Below are positions 1 through 9,809 of a DNA stretch of 64,000 nt, one piece after another. Within the stretch, counting starts at the first letter, position 1. Each line of letters opens with the position of its first letter. Origin of the DNA: Bacillus sp. KH172YL63 (GTDB lineage Bacteria > Bacillota > Bacilli > Bacillales > Bacillaceae_B); assembly GCF_011398925.1 (NCBI RefSeq), contig NZ_AP022842.1, positions 3,150,001 through 3,214,000 on the forward strand, given 5' to 3'. A program made the translations under genes and the position numbers. The notes under the pieces are model-generated. The model was not told where the DNA came from and did no database searches. It saw nothing but the letters and a program-made list of their open reading frames with translations.

Positions 1-29
1 CCCCGTGTCCGGCATCTCCTTGATCAGGT

Positions 30-2444
30 TTAGCCTCTCAGCTCTGCTCCTGCTTTTTCTTTTACTGCTGCAAGTACTTTGTCGTGTACTTTTACTACTT
101 CTTCGTCGGTTAGTGTTTTTTCCGGGTCGAAGTATTTTAGTGAGAAGGCAAGGGATTTTTTCCCGGCTTCCATATGTTCGCCTTCGTAAAGGTCGAAGAC
201 GGATACTTCTTTCAGGAGTTTGCCTCCTGCTTCTTTGATGATGGTGTTGAGCTGTCCGGCTTTCACTTCTGTGTCCACGACAAGGGCGATGTCTCTTGTG
301 ATGGATGGGTGACGCGGGATCGGTGTGTAGCTTAGTGCAGGCTTCTCATAGTGGAAAATAGGTGAAGCCTTCAGTTCGAAAACGTATGTTTCGTTGAGGT
401 CCAGTTCTTTTTCCGCTTCTGGGTGGATGGCGCCTACAAAGCCGATGACTTCGTCGTCGAGAAGGATTTCAGCCGTTCTTCCAGGGTGCATGCCTTCAAC
501 AGTTGCCTGGCGGTAAGAGATGGCGTGTGCGACGCCGATTTCTTCGAATAAGCCTTCCAGGATTCCTTTTGCTACGTAGAAGTCTGCCGCTTTTTTCTCT
601 CCCTGCCAAGGGTGTAGATGCCACAGGCCTGTGAGTGCGCCTGCGATGTGTTCTTCTTCTCTAGGAAGTTCTTCGCCTGATTCGCTCAGGAATACGGATC
701 CCACTTCGTAGAAGGCAAGTGAGTCGTTTTGACGTGCTTTGTTATATGAGATGACTTCCAGCAATTGCGGGATGATGCTGAGGCGAAGGTTGCTTCGCTC
801 TTCACTCATCGGCATCAATAGGCGGACCGGTTCTTTTACGTCCAGTGCGTATTGGGTTGCTTTTTTGTCATTTGTCAGTGAGTACGTGATTGCCTGAAGG
901 AGACCGGCTCCTTCCAGGTAGCGGCGTACCGTACGGCGTTTCAGTTGGTGATTGGAAAGTCCACCTGGTGTTGCTTCACCTTCCGGCAGCGTCATTGGAA
1001 GGTTGTCGTATCCGTAAAGACGTGCTACTTCTTCAAGCAGGTCTTCAGGGATCGTGATGTCTCCCCTTCTTGTCGGTGCTGTCACGGTGAAAGTATCGCC
1101 GTTCACTTCCAGATCGAATTGCAGGCGGCGGAAGATGTCTTCCACGGTTTCTGCAGTGATGGATGTACCGAGTGACGCATTGATTTTATCAAGGGTGATG
1201 TCCACTTTGGCAGGCTGGATGTCGATTTCGTTGAATAAAACAGTTCCTTCAAGGACTTCTCCGCCTGCGTATTCAGCCATAAGTTGTGCCGCTCTTTCTC
1301 CTGCTTTCAGGACGCGGTCGGGATCGACTCCCTTTTCGTAGCGGGTGCTCGCTTCGCTTCTGAGACCGTGGTCTTTGGATGCACCCCTTACGATCGCGCC
1401 TGTGAAGTATGCTGCTTCAAGGAGAACGGTCGTTGTGTCTTGTTGAACCTCTGAGTTCGCTCCACCCATGACGCCGGCAAGGGCAACTGGTTCTGATCCG
1501 TTTGTGATGACGAGCTGGCTGCTTGAAAGGGTTCTTTCTGCATCATCAAGCGTCACGATGGTTTCTCCATCTTTCGCACGGCGGACAAGGATTTCTTTTG
1601 AGCCGAGGCGGTCGTAGTCGAACGCGTGCAGCGGCTGGCCGTATTCCAACAATACATAGTTGGTGATATCCACGACGTTGTTATGCGGACGGATCCCTGC
1701 TGAGATCAGTGCGTTTTGCATCCACAGCGGGGACGGACCGATTTTGACGTTTTTGATGATTTTCGCACCGTATAGCGGGTTATCTTCCTTCGCTTCTACG
1801 TTGACGGATACGTAATCAGAAGCCTTTTCGCTGGCTTCAGATACAGCCGTCTGTGGAAGCACCACGTCTCGGTAAAGAATTGCTGCGACTTCATATGCCA
1901 CACCAAGCATGCTGAGGCAATCGGAACGGTTTGGCGTTAAGCCGAGTTCAAGGATGGCATCATCAAGGTTTAATAATGCAACGGCGTCCTTCCCTACTTC
2001 TGCATCCTCTTCGAACACGTAAATGCCTTCTGCGTGCCCTTTCGGTACGAGCTTGCTTTCGACCCCTAGCTCCTGAAGGGAACAGATCATGCCGTGTGAT
2101 GCTTCTCCGCGAAGCTTGGCTTTTTTGATTTTGAAATTACCTGGAAGCACAGCGCCCACTTTTGCAACGGCCACTTTTTGACCTTTGGCGACGTTTGGTG
2201 CACCGCAGATGATTTGGACTGGTTCTTCTTCACCTACGTCCACCAGGCATTTATTCAATTTGTCTGCATCCGGGTGTGGTTCGCATTGTAAAACATGACC
2301 GACGACCACATTTTTGATGCCTTCTCCGATTCGTTCGACACCTTCCACCTCGATGCCGCTTCTCGTGATTTTTTCTGCTAATTCTTCTGGTGTTGTACCG
2401 GATAAATCTACGTAATTCTCTAACCATTTATATGAAACAAACAT
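30..2444 (-). CDS. pheT: Phenylalanine--tRNA ligase beta subunit
   Basis: Beta chain of the cytosolic alpha2-beta2 phenylalanyl-tRNA synthetase, which binds tRNA-Phe and edits mischarged Tyr. The 804 residues match the usual bacterial length. An N-terminal EMAP/OB-type tRNA-binding domain covers about residues 40-150, B3/B4 editing and B5 domains follow in the middle, and a C-terminal FDX-ACB anticodon-binding domain ends the protein (about 710-804, with [12 protein letters not shown]). The start has AAGGAGGT 8 bases upstream. It lies 19 bp after pheS and must be cotranscribed with it under the pheS T-box. Identification is secure. Confidence 0.97.
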   Translation of the reverse strand: MFVSYKWLENYVDLSGTTPEELAEKITRSGIEVEGVERIGEGIKNVVVGHVLQCEPHPDADKLNKCLVDVGEEEPVQIICGAPNVAKGQKVAVAKVGAVLPGNFKIKKAKLRGEASHGMICSLQELGVESKLVPKGHAEGIYVFEEDAEVGKDAVALLNLDDAILELGLTPNRSDCLSMLGVAYEVAAILYRDVVLPQTAVSEASEKASDYVSVNVEAKEDNPLYGAKIIKNVKIGPSPLWMQNALISAGIRPHNNVVDITNYVLLEYGQPLHAFDYDRLGSKEILVRRAKDGETIVTLDDAERTLSSSQLVITNGSEPVALAGVMGGANSEVQQDTTTVLLEAAYFTGAIVRGASKDHGLRSEASTRYEKGVDPDRVLKAGERAAQLMAEYAGGEVLEGTVLFNEIDIQPAKVDITLDKINASLGTSITAETVEDIFRRLQFDLEVNGDTFTVTAPTRRGDITIPEDLLEEVARLYGYDNLPMTLPEGEATPGGLSNHQLKRRTVRRYLEGAGLLQAITYSLTNDKKATQYALDVKEPVRLLMPMSEERSNLRLSIIPQLLEVISYNKARQNDSLAFYEVGSVFLSESGEELPREEEHIAGALTGLWHLHPWQGEKKAADFYVAKGILEGLFEEIGVAHAISYRQATVEGMHPGRTAEILLDDEVIGFVGAIHPEAEKELDLNETYVFELKASPIFHYEKPALSYTPIPRHPSITRDIALVVDTEVKAGQLNTIIKEAGGKLLKEVSVFDLYEGEHMEAGKKSLAFSLKYFDPEKTLTDEEVVKVHDKVLAAVKEKAGAELRG

Positions 2445-2463
2445 GTGTTAGTACCTCCTTCGT

Positions 2464-3501
2464 TTATTCTTTCGTTCCGAACTGTGTGACAAAGCGCGTA
2501 TCATTTGTGTAGAAATGACGGATATCATCGATTCCGTATTTCAGCATGGCGATCCGCTCTGGTCCCATTCCGAATGCGAATCCAGTGTATTTCTTAGAAT
2601 CGAATCCTGCCATTTCAAGTACGTTCGGGTGGACCATCCCTGCACCAAGGATTTCGATCCAGCCGGTTCCTTTACAGACACGGCAGCCTTTTCCACCACA
2701 GATTTTACAAGAGATATCCATCTCGACGGAAGGCTCTGTGAATGGGAAGAAGCTCGGGCGAAGGCGGATTTCACGATCTTCACCGAACATTTTCTTGGCA
2801 AACACGTTCAGTGTTCCTTTCAGGTCGCTCATGCGGATGTTTTCATCGATCACAAGTCCTTCGATCTGGGTGAATTGATGGGAGTGGGTCGCATCATCCG
2901 TATCACGGCGATACACTTTACCCGGGCAGATGATCTTGATCGGACCGTTGCCTTTTGCAAGTTCCATCGTTCTTGCCTGTACAGGTGAAGTATGTGTACG
3001 CAGCAGCGTTTCTTCTGTGATATAGAATGAATCCTGCATGTCACGGGCCGGATGTCCTTTCGGAAGGTTCAGCGCTTCGAAGTTATAGTAATCCTTCTCG
3101 ACTTCCGGACCTTCAGCAACCGAGTAGCCCATGCCGATGAAGAGGTCTTCGATTTCTTCGACAATCATCGTCAGCGGATGATGATTCCCCTTCTTCACCG
3201 GACGGCCAGGCAGGGTGACGTCGATTGTTTCAGACGCAAGCTTCTTCTCGACAGCCTCTTTTTCAAGGACAGCCTGCTTCGCTTCGATCGTTTCAGTGAT
3301 GGCGCCACGGACTTCGTTTGCAAGTGCCCCCATTTTCGGGCGTTCTTCTGCAGACAGTTTCCCCATGCCTTTCAACGCTTCAGTGACAGGACCTTTTTTA
3401 CCGAGGTATGCAACACGGATCGCGTTCAATTCTTTCAGATCAGCTGCTTCATTTACCTTTTCGATTGCTTCTTGTTGAAGGGATCGTAATTTATCCTCCA
3501 T
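2464..3501 (-). CDS. pheS: Phenylalanine--tRNA ligase alpha subunit
   Basis: Catalytic alpha subunit that aminoacylates tRNA-Phe. An N-terminal coiled coil (about residues 1-90) precedes the class II core, with motif 2 around [15 protein letters not shown] and motif 3 in [15 protein letters not shown] longer open frame extends upstream to 3627 but runs through the T-box terminator. The ATG at 3501 follows AAAGGAGG and gives 345 residues, close to the B. subtilis protein. First gene of the pheST operon. Confidence 0.97.
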   Translation of the reverse strand: MEDKLRSLQQEAIEKVNEAADLKELNAIRVAYLGKKGPVTEALKGMGKLSAEERPKMGALANEVRGAITETIEAKQAVLEKEAVEKKLASETIDVTLPGRPVKKGNHHPLTMIVEEIEDLFIGMGYSVAEGPEVEKDYYNFEALNLPKGHPARDMQDSFYITEETLLRTHTSPVQARTMELAKGNGPIKIICPGKVYRRDTDDATHSHQFTQIEGLVIDENIRMSDLKGTLNVFAKKMFGEDREIRLRPSFFPFTEPSVEMDISCKICGGKGCRVCKGTGWIEILGAGMVHPNVLEMAGFDSKKYTGFAFGMGPERIAMLKYGIDDIRHFYTNDTRFVTQFGTKE

Positions 3502-3545
3502 TATTCTTCCTCCTTTAATGTATATCGTCCGAAAGGGGTCTGGAC

Positions 3546-3815
3546 AAATAAAAAAACCCCATCCCAAAAAGGGACGAGGTTTATATCGCGGTACCACCCT
3601 TATAAGTATATCCACAGGGGGATACACTCACTTCATTCGGATAACGGCTTTGCCGGTGCATCTTTACATTCAGCGAACTGAATGGTCCCGATGCCAACTC
3701 GAGAGGTGAAATCTTCGCATCACGGTTTCTTAAGAATGCTTTCAGTCCAGGACATTCTCTCCCTTAAAGAAGTGCATGTGCTACTTTCCTCTTTCAACGT
3801 TTTTAAGTTATATGT
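3546..3815 (-). ncRNA. T-box leader of pheST (Phe specifier)
   Basis: tRNA-sensing attenuator on the minus strand. The conserved T-box AGGGTGGTACCGCG is at 3587-3600 and is followed by a terminator (AACCTCGTCCC / GGGATGGGGTT, then a U run) at 3551-3582. A TTC triplet at 3708-3710 is followed by ACCTCT. The thrS leader has ACC at the same place before the same ACCTCT, which marks these triplets as specifier codons for Phe and Thr. Uncharged tRNA-Phe should stabilise the antiterminator and allow pheST transcription. Confidence 0.93.
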
Positions 3816-3820
3816 GCATT

Positions 3821-3849
3821 ATTATAGTGAATTTCAAGGTAAATTTCAA
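3821..3849 (-). promoter_or_regulatory. Sigma-A promoter of pheST
   Basis: On the minus strand, TTGAAA (-35, 3844-3849) and a perfect TATAAT (-10, 3821-3826) are separated by 17 bp. The predicted start near 3814 opens the T-box leader. Confidence 0.8.
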
Positions 3850-3864
3850 ACCTTTTCAGGAAAT

Positions 3865-4626
3865 TCACTGCCCATTTTTAAAATAGTAAAGCAAAACGCC
3901 GGCGGCAATCGCCACATTCAACGATTCGCTTTTTCCATAGATGGGGATGTAGAGGTTCTGATCGGTTTCAGTCAACAGTTCCTTCGTCATCCCGTTCCCT
4001 TCATTTCCGACGATGAGGGCATATGTGGATCCTGGCTTCACCCCGGTATACTCAATGCCGTTTTCAAGGGCTGTCCCGTAAACCGGAATGCTGCGCTCCT
4101 TCATTTCATCAATGACGTCTGAAAGATCACGTCTCACAAGCGGGATATGGAAATGGGCTCCTTGCGCTGAGCGGAGTACTTTAGGGTTATAAGGGTCCAC
4201 CGTCCCTTTTCCGAGCACAACCATATCAATTCCGGCTGCATCTGCCGTGCGGATGATCGTCCCGATATTCCCGGGATCCTGTAGTCCATCTAGGAGCATG
4301 AACGTTTTCGCTTCCTTCGTATCATGCTCATCTTCTTTCTGCTTACAGATCGCAAAGATCCCCTGTGGCGTCTCCGTATCAGACAGCACTTTCCCCACTT
4401 CAGCTGAAACCATCGTGACAGGCACCTCATCGACGGTCCACTTTTGCGGCATATCGACTCCTTCCACCACAATCAGTTCAAGGACCGTGCCGCTTTGCTT
4501 TAACGCTTCCTCCACGAGATGAAAGCCTTCAATGATATATGTACGAGTAAGATCTCGTTCCTTTTTCGTCAACAGCTTCTTCCACTGCTTCACAACAGGA
4601 TTTTTCGAGGATTGAATATACTTCAA
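3865..4626 (-). CDS. ysgA: SpoU/TrmH-family RNA 2'-O-methyltransferase (YsgA-like)
   Basis: SAM-dependent RNA ribose methyltransferase of the SPOUT superfamily; the target is probably rRNA but cannot be read from sequence. An N-terminal substrate-binding domain (SSKNPVVKQWKKLLTKKER, then EGFHLVEEAL) precedes the SpoU catalytic domain, with motif 1 in QDPGNIGTIIRTADAAG, motif 2 in LIVGNEGNGM and motif 3 in IPIYGKSESLNVAIAAGV. The frame is open from an ATG at 4656, but TTG at 4626 is preferred: AAAAGGAG lies 9 bases upstream and the product then begins like B. subtilis YsgA, giving 253 residues. Confidence 0.88.
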   Translation of the reverse strand: MKYIQSSKNPVVKQWKKLLTKKERDLTRTYIIEGFHLVEEALKQSGTVLELIVVEGVDMPQKWTVDEVPVTMVSAEVGKVLSDTETPQGIFAICKQKEDEHDTKEAKTFMLLDGLQDPGNIGTIIRTADAAGIDMVVLGKGTVDPYNPKVLRSAQGAHFHIPLVRRDLSDVIDEMKERSIPVYGTALENGIEYTGVKPGSTYALIVGNEGNGMTKELLTETDQNLYIPIYGKSESLNVAIAAGVLLYYFKNGQ

Positions 4627-4750
4627 TCGTATCCGCTCCTTTTGATTACTATTCAAGCTCTCATTATACCTTAACTTTCATACATAATAAATTCAATTTG
4701 AGACATGATAACAATGAATTCCTCAACCTATCAAAAAGGAGAAATGTGTG

Positions 4751-4972
4751 ATGAACCTTAACTTGCGAGCAGCAATCATACACAACGTATCTGGGAATAA
4801 CCAGGATGAACTGAGAGACACCATCGTCGATGCCATCCAAGGGGGAGAAGAAAAGACCCTACCGGGACTTGGTGTTCTCCTTGAAGTCTTCTGGCAAAAC
4901 GCAGATCCCGAGGAACAGCGAATGGTCCTTGAAACGTTGGAGGAATCTCTGCAGCAACAACAATCGCAATAA
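4751..4972 (+). CDS. sspI: Small acid-soluble spore protein I
   Basis: Minor SASP of the spore core, 73 residues. It matches B. subtilis SspI along its length: [19 protein letters not shown], then [12 protein letters not shown] and [13 protein letters not shown]. The gene diverges from the methyltransferase gene. AAAGGAG is 9 bases before ATG 4751; a GTG at 4748 is the alternative start. In B. subtilis this gene is transcribed by sigma-G in the forespore. Here CATGATA near 4705 could be a forespore -10, but the -35 is not convincing. Confidence 0.95.
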   Translation: MNLNLRAAIIHNVSGNNQDELRDTIVDAIQGGEEKTLPGLGVLLEVFWQNADPEEQRMVLETLEESLQQQQSQ

Positions 4973-4978
4973 GGATGA

Positions 4979-5010
4979 GGGTGACCCGTTTATGGGTTGC
5001 CCTTGTTTAT
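4979..5010 (+). terminator. Terminator after sspI
   Basis: Stem GGGTGACCC / GGGTTGCCC with a short loop and a following TTGTTTAT tract, just after the sspI stop. Confidence 0.7.
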
Positions 5011-5100
5011 TGAAAAAAAAATTTTCTTCACGGCCGTTTGAAGATGCCTCTTTCAGTGGTAATGAACTAATACATATTTTCCGGAAGGGGCCATGCATGC

Positions 5101-5643
5101 ATGAGTGACAAAAAAAGCGCACTGCTGATCATCGATATGATCAACACATTCGATTTCGACGGCGGTGATCAATTGTATGAAAACACATTGAAAATCGTTG
5201 GAAACATAGACAGGCTGAAGAAAAAAGCCAAGGAAGCCGGAATCCCGGTCATTTATGTGAACGACAACTACGGGCTCTGGCAGGACAATATGAATGACGT
5301 CATCGAGAAATGCAAAAAAGGAAAGGGGAAGAAAGTGATCGAAGCACTCCACCCCGACACCGATGACTACTTCATCATTAAACCGAAGCATTCATGTTTC
5401 TTCGGGACCCAGCTTGATATTCTTCTTCATCAGCTGGATGTGAACCACCTCATCCTGACAGGCATCGCCGGGGACATCTGCGTCCTTTATACGGCCAACG
5501 ATGCCTACATGCGGGAATACGAATTGACGATCCCGAAGGACGGCATGGCTTCTGAAACAGGGGCAGACAACGAAAGTGCGGTCCGCATCATCCAAAAGAC
5601 GATCGGCGCTGATATGGGGCCGGCGGAGGAGATTGATTTCTGA
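5101..5643 (+). CDS. Isochorismatase-family cysteine hydrolase
   Basis: Single-domain amidohydrolase of 180 residues in the isochorismatase/nicotinamidase superfamily. The candidate triad is visible: D12 in LLIIDMINTF, K94 in IIKPKHSCFFGT and C127 in GIAGDICVLYTA. The substrate is not determined; it is not a close match to the usual PncA nicotinamidase, and the genes either side give no pathway hint. The start follows GAAGGGG by a few bases. It is monocistronic and converges on the M42 peptidase gene, with a family A array between them. Confidence 0.82.
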   Translation: MSDKKSALLIIDMINTFDFDGGDQLYENTLKIVGNIDRLKKKAKEAGIPVIYVNDNYGLWQDNMNDVIEKCKKGKGKKVIEALHPDTDDYFIIKPKHSCFFGTQLDILLHQLDVNHLILTGIAGDICVLYTANDAYMREYELTIPKDGMASETGADNESAVRIIQKTIGADMGPAEEIDF

Positions 5644-5792
5644 TGAAGGGGGTTTGGTTCGTAAATGAAGACTTGCGCTTAAGATTCTCTGATTTTTTTA
5701 CTGAAATAGAGGTATTTTATTGAGTTGCCTTCAAGTAAGATGCTCATTCACGTGCTCCGGGGCCTCGAATCAAGTGTTTGCTACCTGGACTC

Positions 5793-5923
5793 CCGTTATA
5801 TGAGCCGGTTTCGGACTCTTATGAGCGGGTTTTCGAATTTATGAGCAGGTTTCACGATTTATGAGCCCGGATCCACATATATGAGCCGCTTCCCTTGTTT
5901 TATGATCACTTTGTCGAAAATCC
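5793..5923 (-). repeat. Family A phased array, copy A1
   Basis: Read on the minus strand: GATTTTCGACAAAG (5908-5923), then six TCATA boxes. On the plus strand they appear as TATGAG/TATGAT starting at 5799, 5820, 5840, 5860, 5880 and 5901, that is 21-20-20-20-21 bp apart. Spacers of about 10 bp differ from other copies. It sits between two convergent genes. This is the only inverted copy in the window and lacks one T in the leading motif. Confidence 0.9.
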
Positions 5924-5933
5924 TTACCCATAC

Positions 5934-5968
5934 AAAAAGATGCCCGTCACAACACGGGCATCTTTTTT
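5934..5968. terminator. Bidirectional terminator
   Basis: AAAAAGATGCCCGT / ACGGGCATCTTTTTT perfect stem with a short loop. It lies between the convergent hydrolase and M42 peptidase genes and has A and T tracts on both sides, so it can work in both directions. Confidence 0.88.
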
Positions 5969-5974
5969 CATCTC

Positions 5975-7060
5975 TTAGTCAAATGTAATTCCGTCAACCG
6001 CAGTACGGTCTAGTTTCTTGATCACTTCTGTAATCAGCTTGACGGTGTTTTCGTAGTCATCACGGTGGAGCATCGCCGCATGTGAGTGGATGTAGCGGGT
6101 CGCGATCGTGATGGATAATGCAGGCACGCCGTTTGCGGTGATATGGATCGCACCTGAATCCGTGCCTCCGCCTGGAAGTGCATCGAATTGGTATGGGATG
6201 TTCAATTCGTCAGCCGTATCTGTGACGAAGTCCCGCAGGCCTTTGTGGGACACCATGGATGCATCATACAGAATGATCTGCGGGCCGTCTCCCATTTTGC
6301 TTGAGGAATCTTTATCCGAAATACCCGGCGTATCCCCTGCGATGCCGACGTCTACTGCGAAGGCGATGTCAGGCTGTATTTTGGCCGCTGCCGTTCTTGC
6401 ACCGCGGAGGCCGACTTCTTCCTGCACCGTGCCGACGCCGTACACGACGTTCGGATGCTTCTCGTTTTGAAGATGCTTCAAGACGTCGATTGCAATCGCG
6501 CAGCCGATCCGGTTATCCCATGCTTTGGCAAGGAGCATCTTTTCGTTATTCATGACCGTGAATTCAAAGTGAGGGACGACCATGTCGCCAGGCTTCACGC
6601 CCCACTCCTTCACTTCCTCACGGCTGGATGCACCGATGTCGATGAACATATCCTTGATCTCAACAGCCTTTTTCCGTGCTTCAGGAGATAGGATGTGCGG
6701 CGGCTTGGAGCCGATCACACCGGTGACGTCCCCTTTGCTTGTCACGATTGTCACACGCTGGGCAAGCATAACCTGTGACCACCAGCCGCCGACGGTTTGA
6801 AAGCGGAGGAATCCTTTGCTGTCGACCTTGGTGACCATGAAGCCGACTTCATCCAGATGGCCCGCAACCATGATTTTCGGTCCCTGCTCATCCCCGACCT
6901 TCTTCGCGATCAAGCTTCCAAGATTGTCGGTCAGCATCTCATCTGCGTACGGTTCTATGTATTTTTTCATGACGTTCCGGACTTCCCGCTCATTACCGGG
7001 AACCCCTTTGGCATCGGTCAAATCCTTGAGCATCGTCAACGTTTGATCTAATTCTGTCAT
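5975..7060 (-). CDS. ysdC: M42-family metallo-aminopeptidase (YsdC-like)
   Basis: Cytosolic dodecameric-type aminopeptidase or endoglucanase-like peptidase of family M42, 361 residues as in B. subtilis YsdC. Two-metal ligands are visible in order: His in [13 protein letters not shown], Asp in [11 protein letters not shown], the Glu pair in [13 protein letters not shown], Asp in FAVDVGIAG and His in RYIHSHAAM. The exact peptide substrates are unknown. The terminator at 5934-5968 follows it. Confidence 0.92.
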   Translation of the reverse strand: MTELDQTLTMLKDLTDAKGVPGNEREVRNVMKKYIEPYADEMLTDNLGSLIAKKVGDEQGPKIMVAGHLDEVGFMVTKVDSKGFLRFQTVGGWWSQVMLAQRVTIVTSKGDVTGVIGSKPPHILSPEARKKAVEIKDMFIDIGASSREEVKEWGVKPGDMVVPHFEFTVMNNEKMLLAKAWDNRIGCAIAIDVLKHLQNEKHPNVVYGVGTVQEEVGLRGARTAAAKIQPDIAFAVDVGIAGDTPGISDKDSSSKMGDGPQIILYDASMVSHKGLRDFVTDTADELNIPYQFDALPGGGTDSGAIHITANGVPALSITIATRYIHSHAAMLHRDDYENTVKLITEVIKKLDRTAVDGITFD

Positions 7061-7134
7061 TATTTCGCCTCCCTAAATGTTGTTGCTTCTTCATTATACT
7101 AAAATGTGAGCTTTTCTTCAAAAGCTCCTACCTA

Positions 7135-7623
7135 TTAATATCCTTCTTTTTGGCGATTATAATTCACTTCATTTTTCTTGACATATGCTTCGAACACATC
7201 TTCATGTGAGAATCCGAGGAGTTCGCCGAGATAAACGTATTGCCTGAACAACTGCTGGAAGTGTTCCACAGATCGTTCTTCGGCAAAGTGATTCACTTCT
7301 TTAAACACTTCCAAGAATTGCTTCGACAGGTCTTCGTTCGTGTAATTGGTATCGCCGAGATCAAATTGCATGATGCCGATTTCAATCCCGAGTGACAGGA
7401 TGAAGTGGATGCCGTCAACAAACTCCTCAAGAATCACATCATCTGCTGAAGACGCCTTCTTGCTCCAGAACTTAAAGCTGCGGGTTTCATTGGCAAGCTC
7501 CCCGATTTCCACAAGCAGCGCAAGCACCTTCTTCTCGACTAAATCTTCCTCTTCCAATCCGTGTTCCTTTTCAATATGCTCATCAAGTTTTTTCTGCATG
7601 TCCAACAGCTTTTCAATATTCAT
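7135..7623 (-). CDS. Dimeric-type dUTPase (all-alpha NTP pyrophosphohydrolase)
   Basis: 162-residue helical protein of the MazG-like/dUTPase_2 superfamily, which hydrolyses dUTP to dUMP and keeps uracil out of DNA. The Mg-binding helix motif ALLVEIGELANETRSFKFW and the second acidic motif EEFVDGIHFILSLGIEIG match the dimeric dUTPase pattern (E-x2-E ... E-x2-D). This fold is unrelated to the trimeric Dut. It lies 74 bp upstream of ysdC on the same strand. The substrate could be another dNTP, but the family match is good. Confidence 0.85.
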   Translation of the reverse strand: MNIEKLLDMQKKLDEHIEKEHGLEEEDLVEKKVLALLVEIGELANETRSFKFWSKKASSADDVILEEFVDGIHFILSLGIEIGIMQFDLGDTNYTNEDLSKQFLEVFKEVNHFAEERSVEHFQQLFRQYVYLGELLGFSHEDVFEAYVKKNEVNYNRQKEGY

Positions 7624-7698
7624 TCATTCTCTCCCCTTCGCATGTCTATGGTTGCTCTCCTCTAGTATGACAAAAAACAAAACAAATTTTAAATAAAA

Positions 7699-7724
7699 TG
7701 AAACCTATATTCACTTCAATCGTA
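7699..7724 (+). promoter_or_regulatory. Sigma-W type ECF promoter of ysdB
   Basis: TGAAAC at 7699-7704 and CGTA at 7721-7724 with exactly 16 bp between them. This is the sigma-W consensus, and B. subtilis ysdB is a sigma-W regulon member, so site and gene support each other. Confidence 0.85.
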
Positions 7725-7762
7725 AATATAGGGGAAGAAATATGCCTACGGAGGTAATGGTT

Positions 7763-8149
7763 ATGCTTTGGCTTATTCGATTAGTGATTTTTTTCCTCAT
7801 CCTTTATCTTTTATACCGCAGTGTGAAATACATCATGAATCCAAAGCGAAAACTCGAACTTGCACAGGAACAGAAACGTTTCTATTTTCTAGATGATCAG
7901 GATAATGTACGGAAGAATTTCCATGTGACGTATAAAGGTGTGTTGTTTGAAGGTGAAAAATATCTCGGCTCAACCGAAACATCCTTTGAGGTCGTATCGA
8001 TCTTTGTATGGACGAAGAATATTGCTTCTTTAAAAGGGCTCACGAAGGATGACTTTGAATATTTGCAGCAGGAAATCAAAGAGCGCTATCCAAACGCCAA
8101 GCTGGACTGGAAGAGCCCGGTTCATGAGTTTTTGAGGGAGCGGCAGTGA
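7763..8149 (+). CDS. ysdB: Sigma-W controlled membrane-anchored protein YsdB
   Basis: 128-residue protein of unknown function with one N-terminal membrane segment (LIRLVIFFLILYLLYRSV) and a soluble, mostly charged domain ending in SPVHEFLRERQ. In-frame ATGs exist at 7742 and 7757. ATG 7763 is chosen because CGGAGG lies 8 bases before it, and the length is then close to B. subtilis YsdB. Expression should respond to cell-envelope stress through the TGAAAC-N16-CGTA promoter. A family B array starts 12 bp after the stop. Confidence 0.85.
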   Translation: MLWLIRLVIFFLILYLLYRSVKYIMNPKRKLELAQEQKRFYFLDDQDNVRKNFHVTYKGVLFEGEKYLGSTETSFEVVSIFVWTKNIASLKGLTKDDFEYLQQEIKERYPNAKLDWKSPVHEFLRERQ

Positions 8150-8160
8150 GGGTTGTTGGT

Positions 8161-8270
8161 TTCGCCGTTAAAATCGGGATTTCGCCGTTATTTTCAGGAT
8201 TTCGCCGTTAAAATGAAAATTTCGCCGTTATATCGAGAATTTCGCCGTTAAATGAATATTTTCGCCGTTA
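8161..8270 (+). repeat. Family B phased array, copy B1
   Basis: Six perfect TTCGCCGTTA boxes at 8161, 8181, 8201, 8221, 8241 and 8261, exactly 20 bp apart, with variable 10-bp spacers. The base after each box alternates A, T, A, T, A, T. It lies between convergent ysdB and the TVP38-type gene. Confidence 0.97.
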
Positions 8271-8326
8271 TCCCCCTTACAGGACACCTAATCAGGAGTC
8301 TGGAAGGGGGTAATTTTTTGTGCAAC

Positions 8327-8357
8327 AAAAAAATGACTGGTTGAACCAGCCATTTTT
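8327..8357 (-). terminator. Terminator of the TVP38-type gene
   Basis: AAAATGGCTGG / CCAGTCATTTT stem followed by T residues in the minus-strand reading, just beyond the stop at 8392. Confidence 0.75.
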
Positions 8358-8391
8358 ATGCTACCGCATGATTTTATCAGAAGAAAATCAT

Positions 8392-8961
8392 TCACTTCCC
8401 CGGAAAAAACTCCCGCCACTCAATCACCCGTACTTTCTCCCTCAACAGGTAAAAGAGCACGATAAGTCCGAGCAGGATCATGGCAAGGATGGGCGGGGAG
8501 AATTGTTTGATGTATTGGCCGAAGACGGTGTAAAAGAACGCCAGGGGGATGTTGGACAGGACAGAGGCGCGGATGAAGGGTTTGAGCTCCTTCTTCCGTT
8601 CGAGCAGGCACAGGTTGAGCAGTTGATAGTGGACGAAAGGGATCAGTCTGAGCACCGCAATTTGTCCGGTGGTCAAGGTGGCATTCCGTCCGAACCATCT
8701 TTCCTTCAGTCTGAGGAGCTTCTCATAAAAGGCGGTGAAGCTTTTGATGACAAAGTAAAATGTGACAGATAAGAGCGTTAAACCGACCAGGGAATACAGG
8801 GTGCCGAGGATACTGCCGAACAGCACCCCTCCCGCCATGCATACAAGGGCGACGGGGATGAACAGGAACTGCCTGAGGATATGAAAGAGGATAAACAGGA
8901 CCGGAGCCAGGTATCCGCTTGCTTCCATGAAGGCGAATGCAGCAACCAAACGTTCGTCCAT
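8392..8961 (-). CDS. TVP38/TMEM64-family membrane protein (YtxB-like)
   Basis: 189-residue integral membrane protein of the VTT/DedA superfamily. About five hydrophobic segments are visible, with the family re-entrant motif region FIPVALVCMAGGVLFG followed by GTLYSLVGLTLLS, and PFVHYQLLNLCL later. DedA-like proteins are linked to lipid scrambling and proton-dependent envelope homeostasis, but the function here is unknown. AGGAGG lies 11 bases before ATG. It resembles B. subtilis YtxB, though its position between ysdB and ysdA differs from my memory of the B. subtilis order. Confidence 0.8.
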   Translation of the reverse strand: MDERLVAAFAFMEASGYLAPVLFILFHILRQFLFIPVALVCMAGGVLFGSILGTLYSLVGLTLLSVTFYFVIKSFTAFYEKLLRLKERWFGRNATLTTGQIAVLRLIPFVHYQLLNLCLLERKKELKPFIRASVLSNIPLAFFYTVFGQYIKQFSPPILAMILLGLIVLFYLLREKVRVIEWREFFPGK

Positions 8962-9057
8962 GGCTTATCCGACCTCCTTCTGCTTCACTAAGCTGTAAAT
9001 GTGCGTTCTTTACATAGTATGTAGATAGATCGGGTTAAAGAATGGAAACTTGACTTT

Positions 9058-9336
9058 CTACAGCTGAGCGTTCAGCCAGATGAAGAACAGGCAATGGAGC
9101 ATGACGAGGAGCGGGAAACCCAGGGCGAATTGTTTGTGCTTTGTTTTATGTCTGTATACTTTCATGCCGAGATAGGCACCGACACTTCCGCCGAGGATCG
9201 CGACCTGCCAGAGCACCCGCTCACTGATCCTGTATTGATGACGTTCTGCTTTTCTTTTGTCACGCCCCATCATGATGAAGGCGATGAAGTTGATGATGAT
9301 GGCATAAAGATAGAGAATGCCTGTTAGTGAGTCCAT
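9058..9336 (-). CDS. ysdA: DUF1294 membrane protein YsdA
   Basis: 92-residue membrane protein, DUF1294. Hydrophobic segments (LYLYAIIINFIAFIMMG and FPLLVMLHCLFFIWL) flank a central basic region, and the family signature WQVAILGGSVGAYLGMKVYRHKT is complete. Function unknown. As in B. subtilis it lies directly downstream of rplT, separated here by a strong terminator. Confidence 0.88.
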   Translation of the reverse strand: MDSLTGILYLYAIIINFIAFIMMGRDKRKAERHQYRISERVLWQVAILGGSVGAYLGMKVYRHKTKHKQFALGFPLLVMLHCLFFIWLNAQL

Positions 9337-9365
9337 GAATGCTACCTTCTTTCCGTTTTGATATG

Positions 9366-9396
9366 AAGAAAGGACCGGCCAGGGGCCGGTCCTTAT
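9366..9396 (-). terminator. Terminator of infC-rpmI-rplT
   Basis: AAGGACCGGCC / GGCCGGTCCTT stem with T-rich continuation on the minus strand, between rplT and ysdA. A second perfect small hairpin, CTGCTGAC / GTCAGCAG, lies at 9400-9417. Confidence 0.85.
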
Positions 9397-9421
9397 TGTC
9401 TGCTGACGGGTCAGCAGTTAA

Positions 9422-9799
<378 letters not shown>

Positions 9800-9809
9800 C
9801 TATTACTTC

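Noticed and set aside
2464-3627. N-terminally extended PheS
   Set aside because: The extension would translate the T-box terminator; ATG 3501 has the ribosome-binding site and homologous N-terminus.
5793-5923. Repeat-encoded peptide
   Set aside because: Box spacing of 20 and 21 bp breaks the reading frame each time, and stop codons occur in all frames.
8161-8270. CRISPR array
   Set aside because: Regular spacing looks similar, but the repeats are only 5-10 bp, the period is 20-21 bp, and no cas genes occur in the window.
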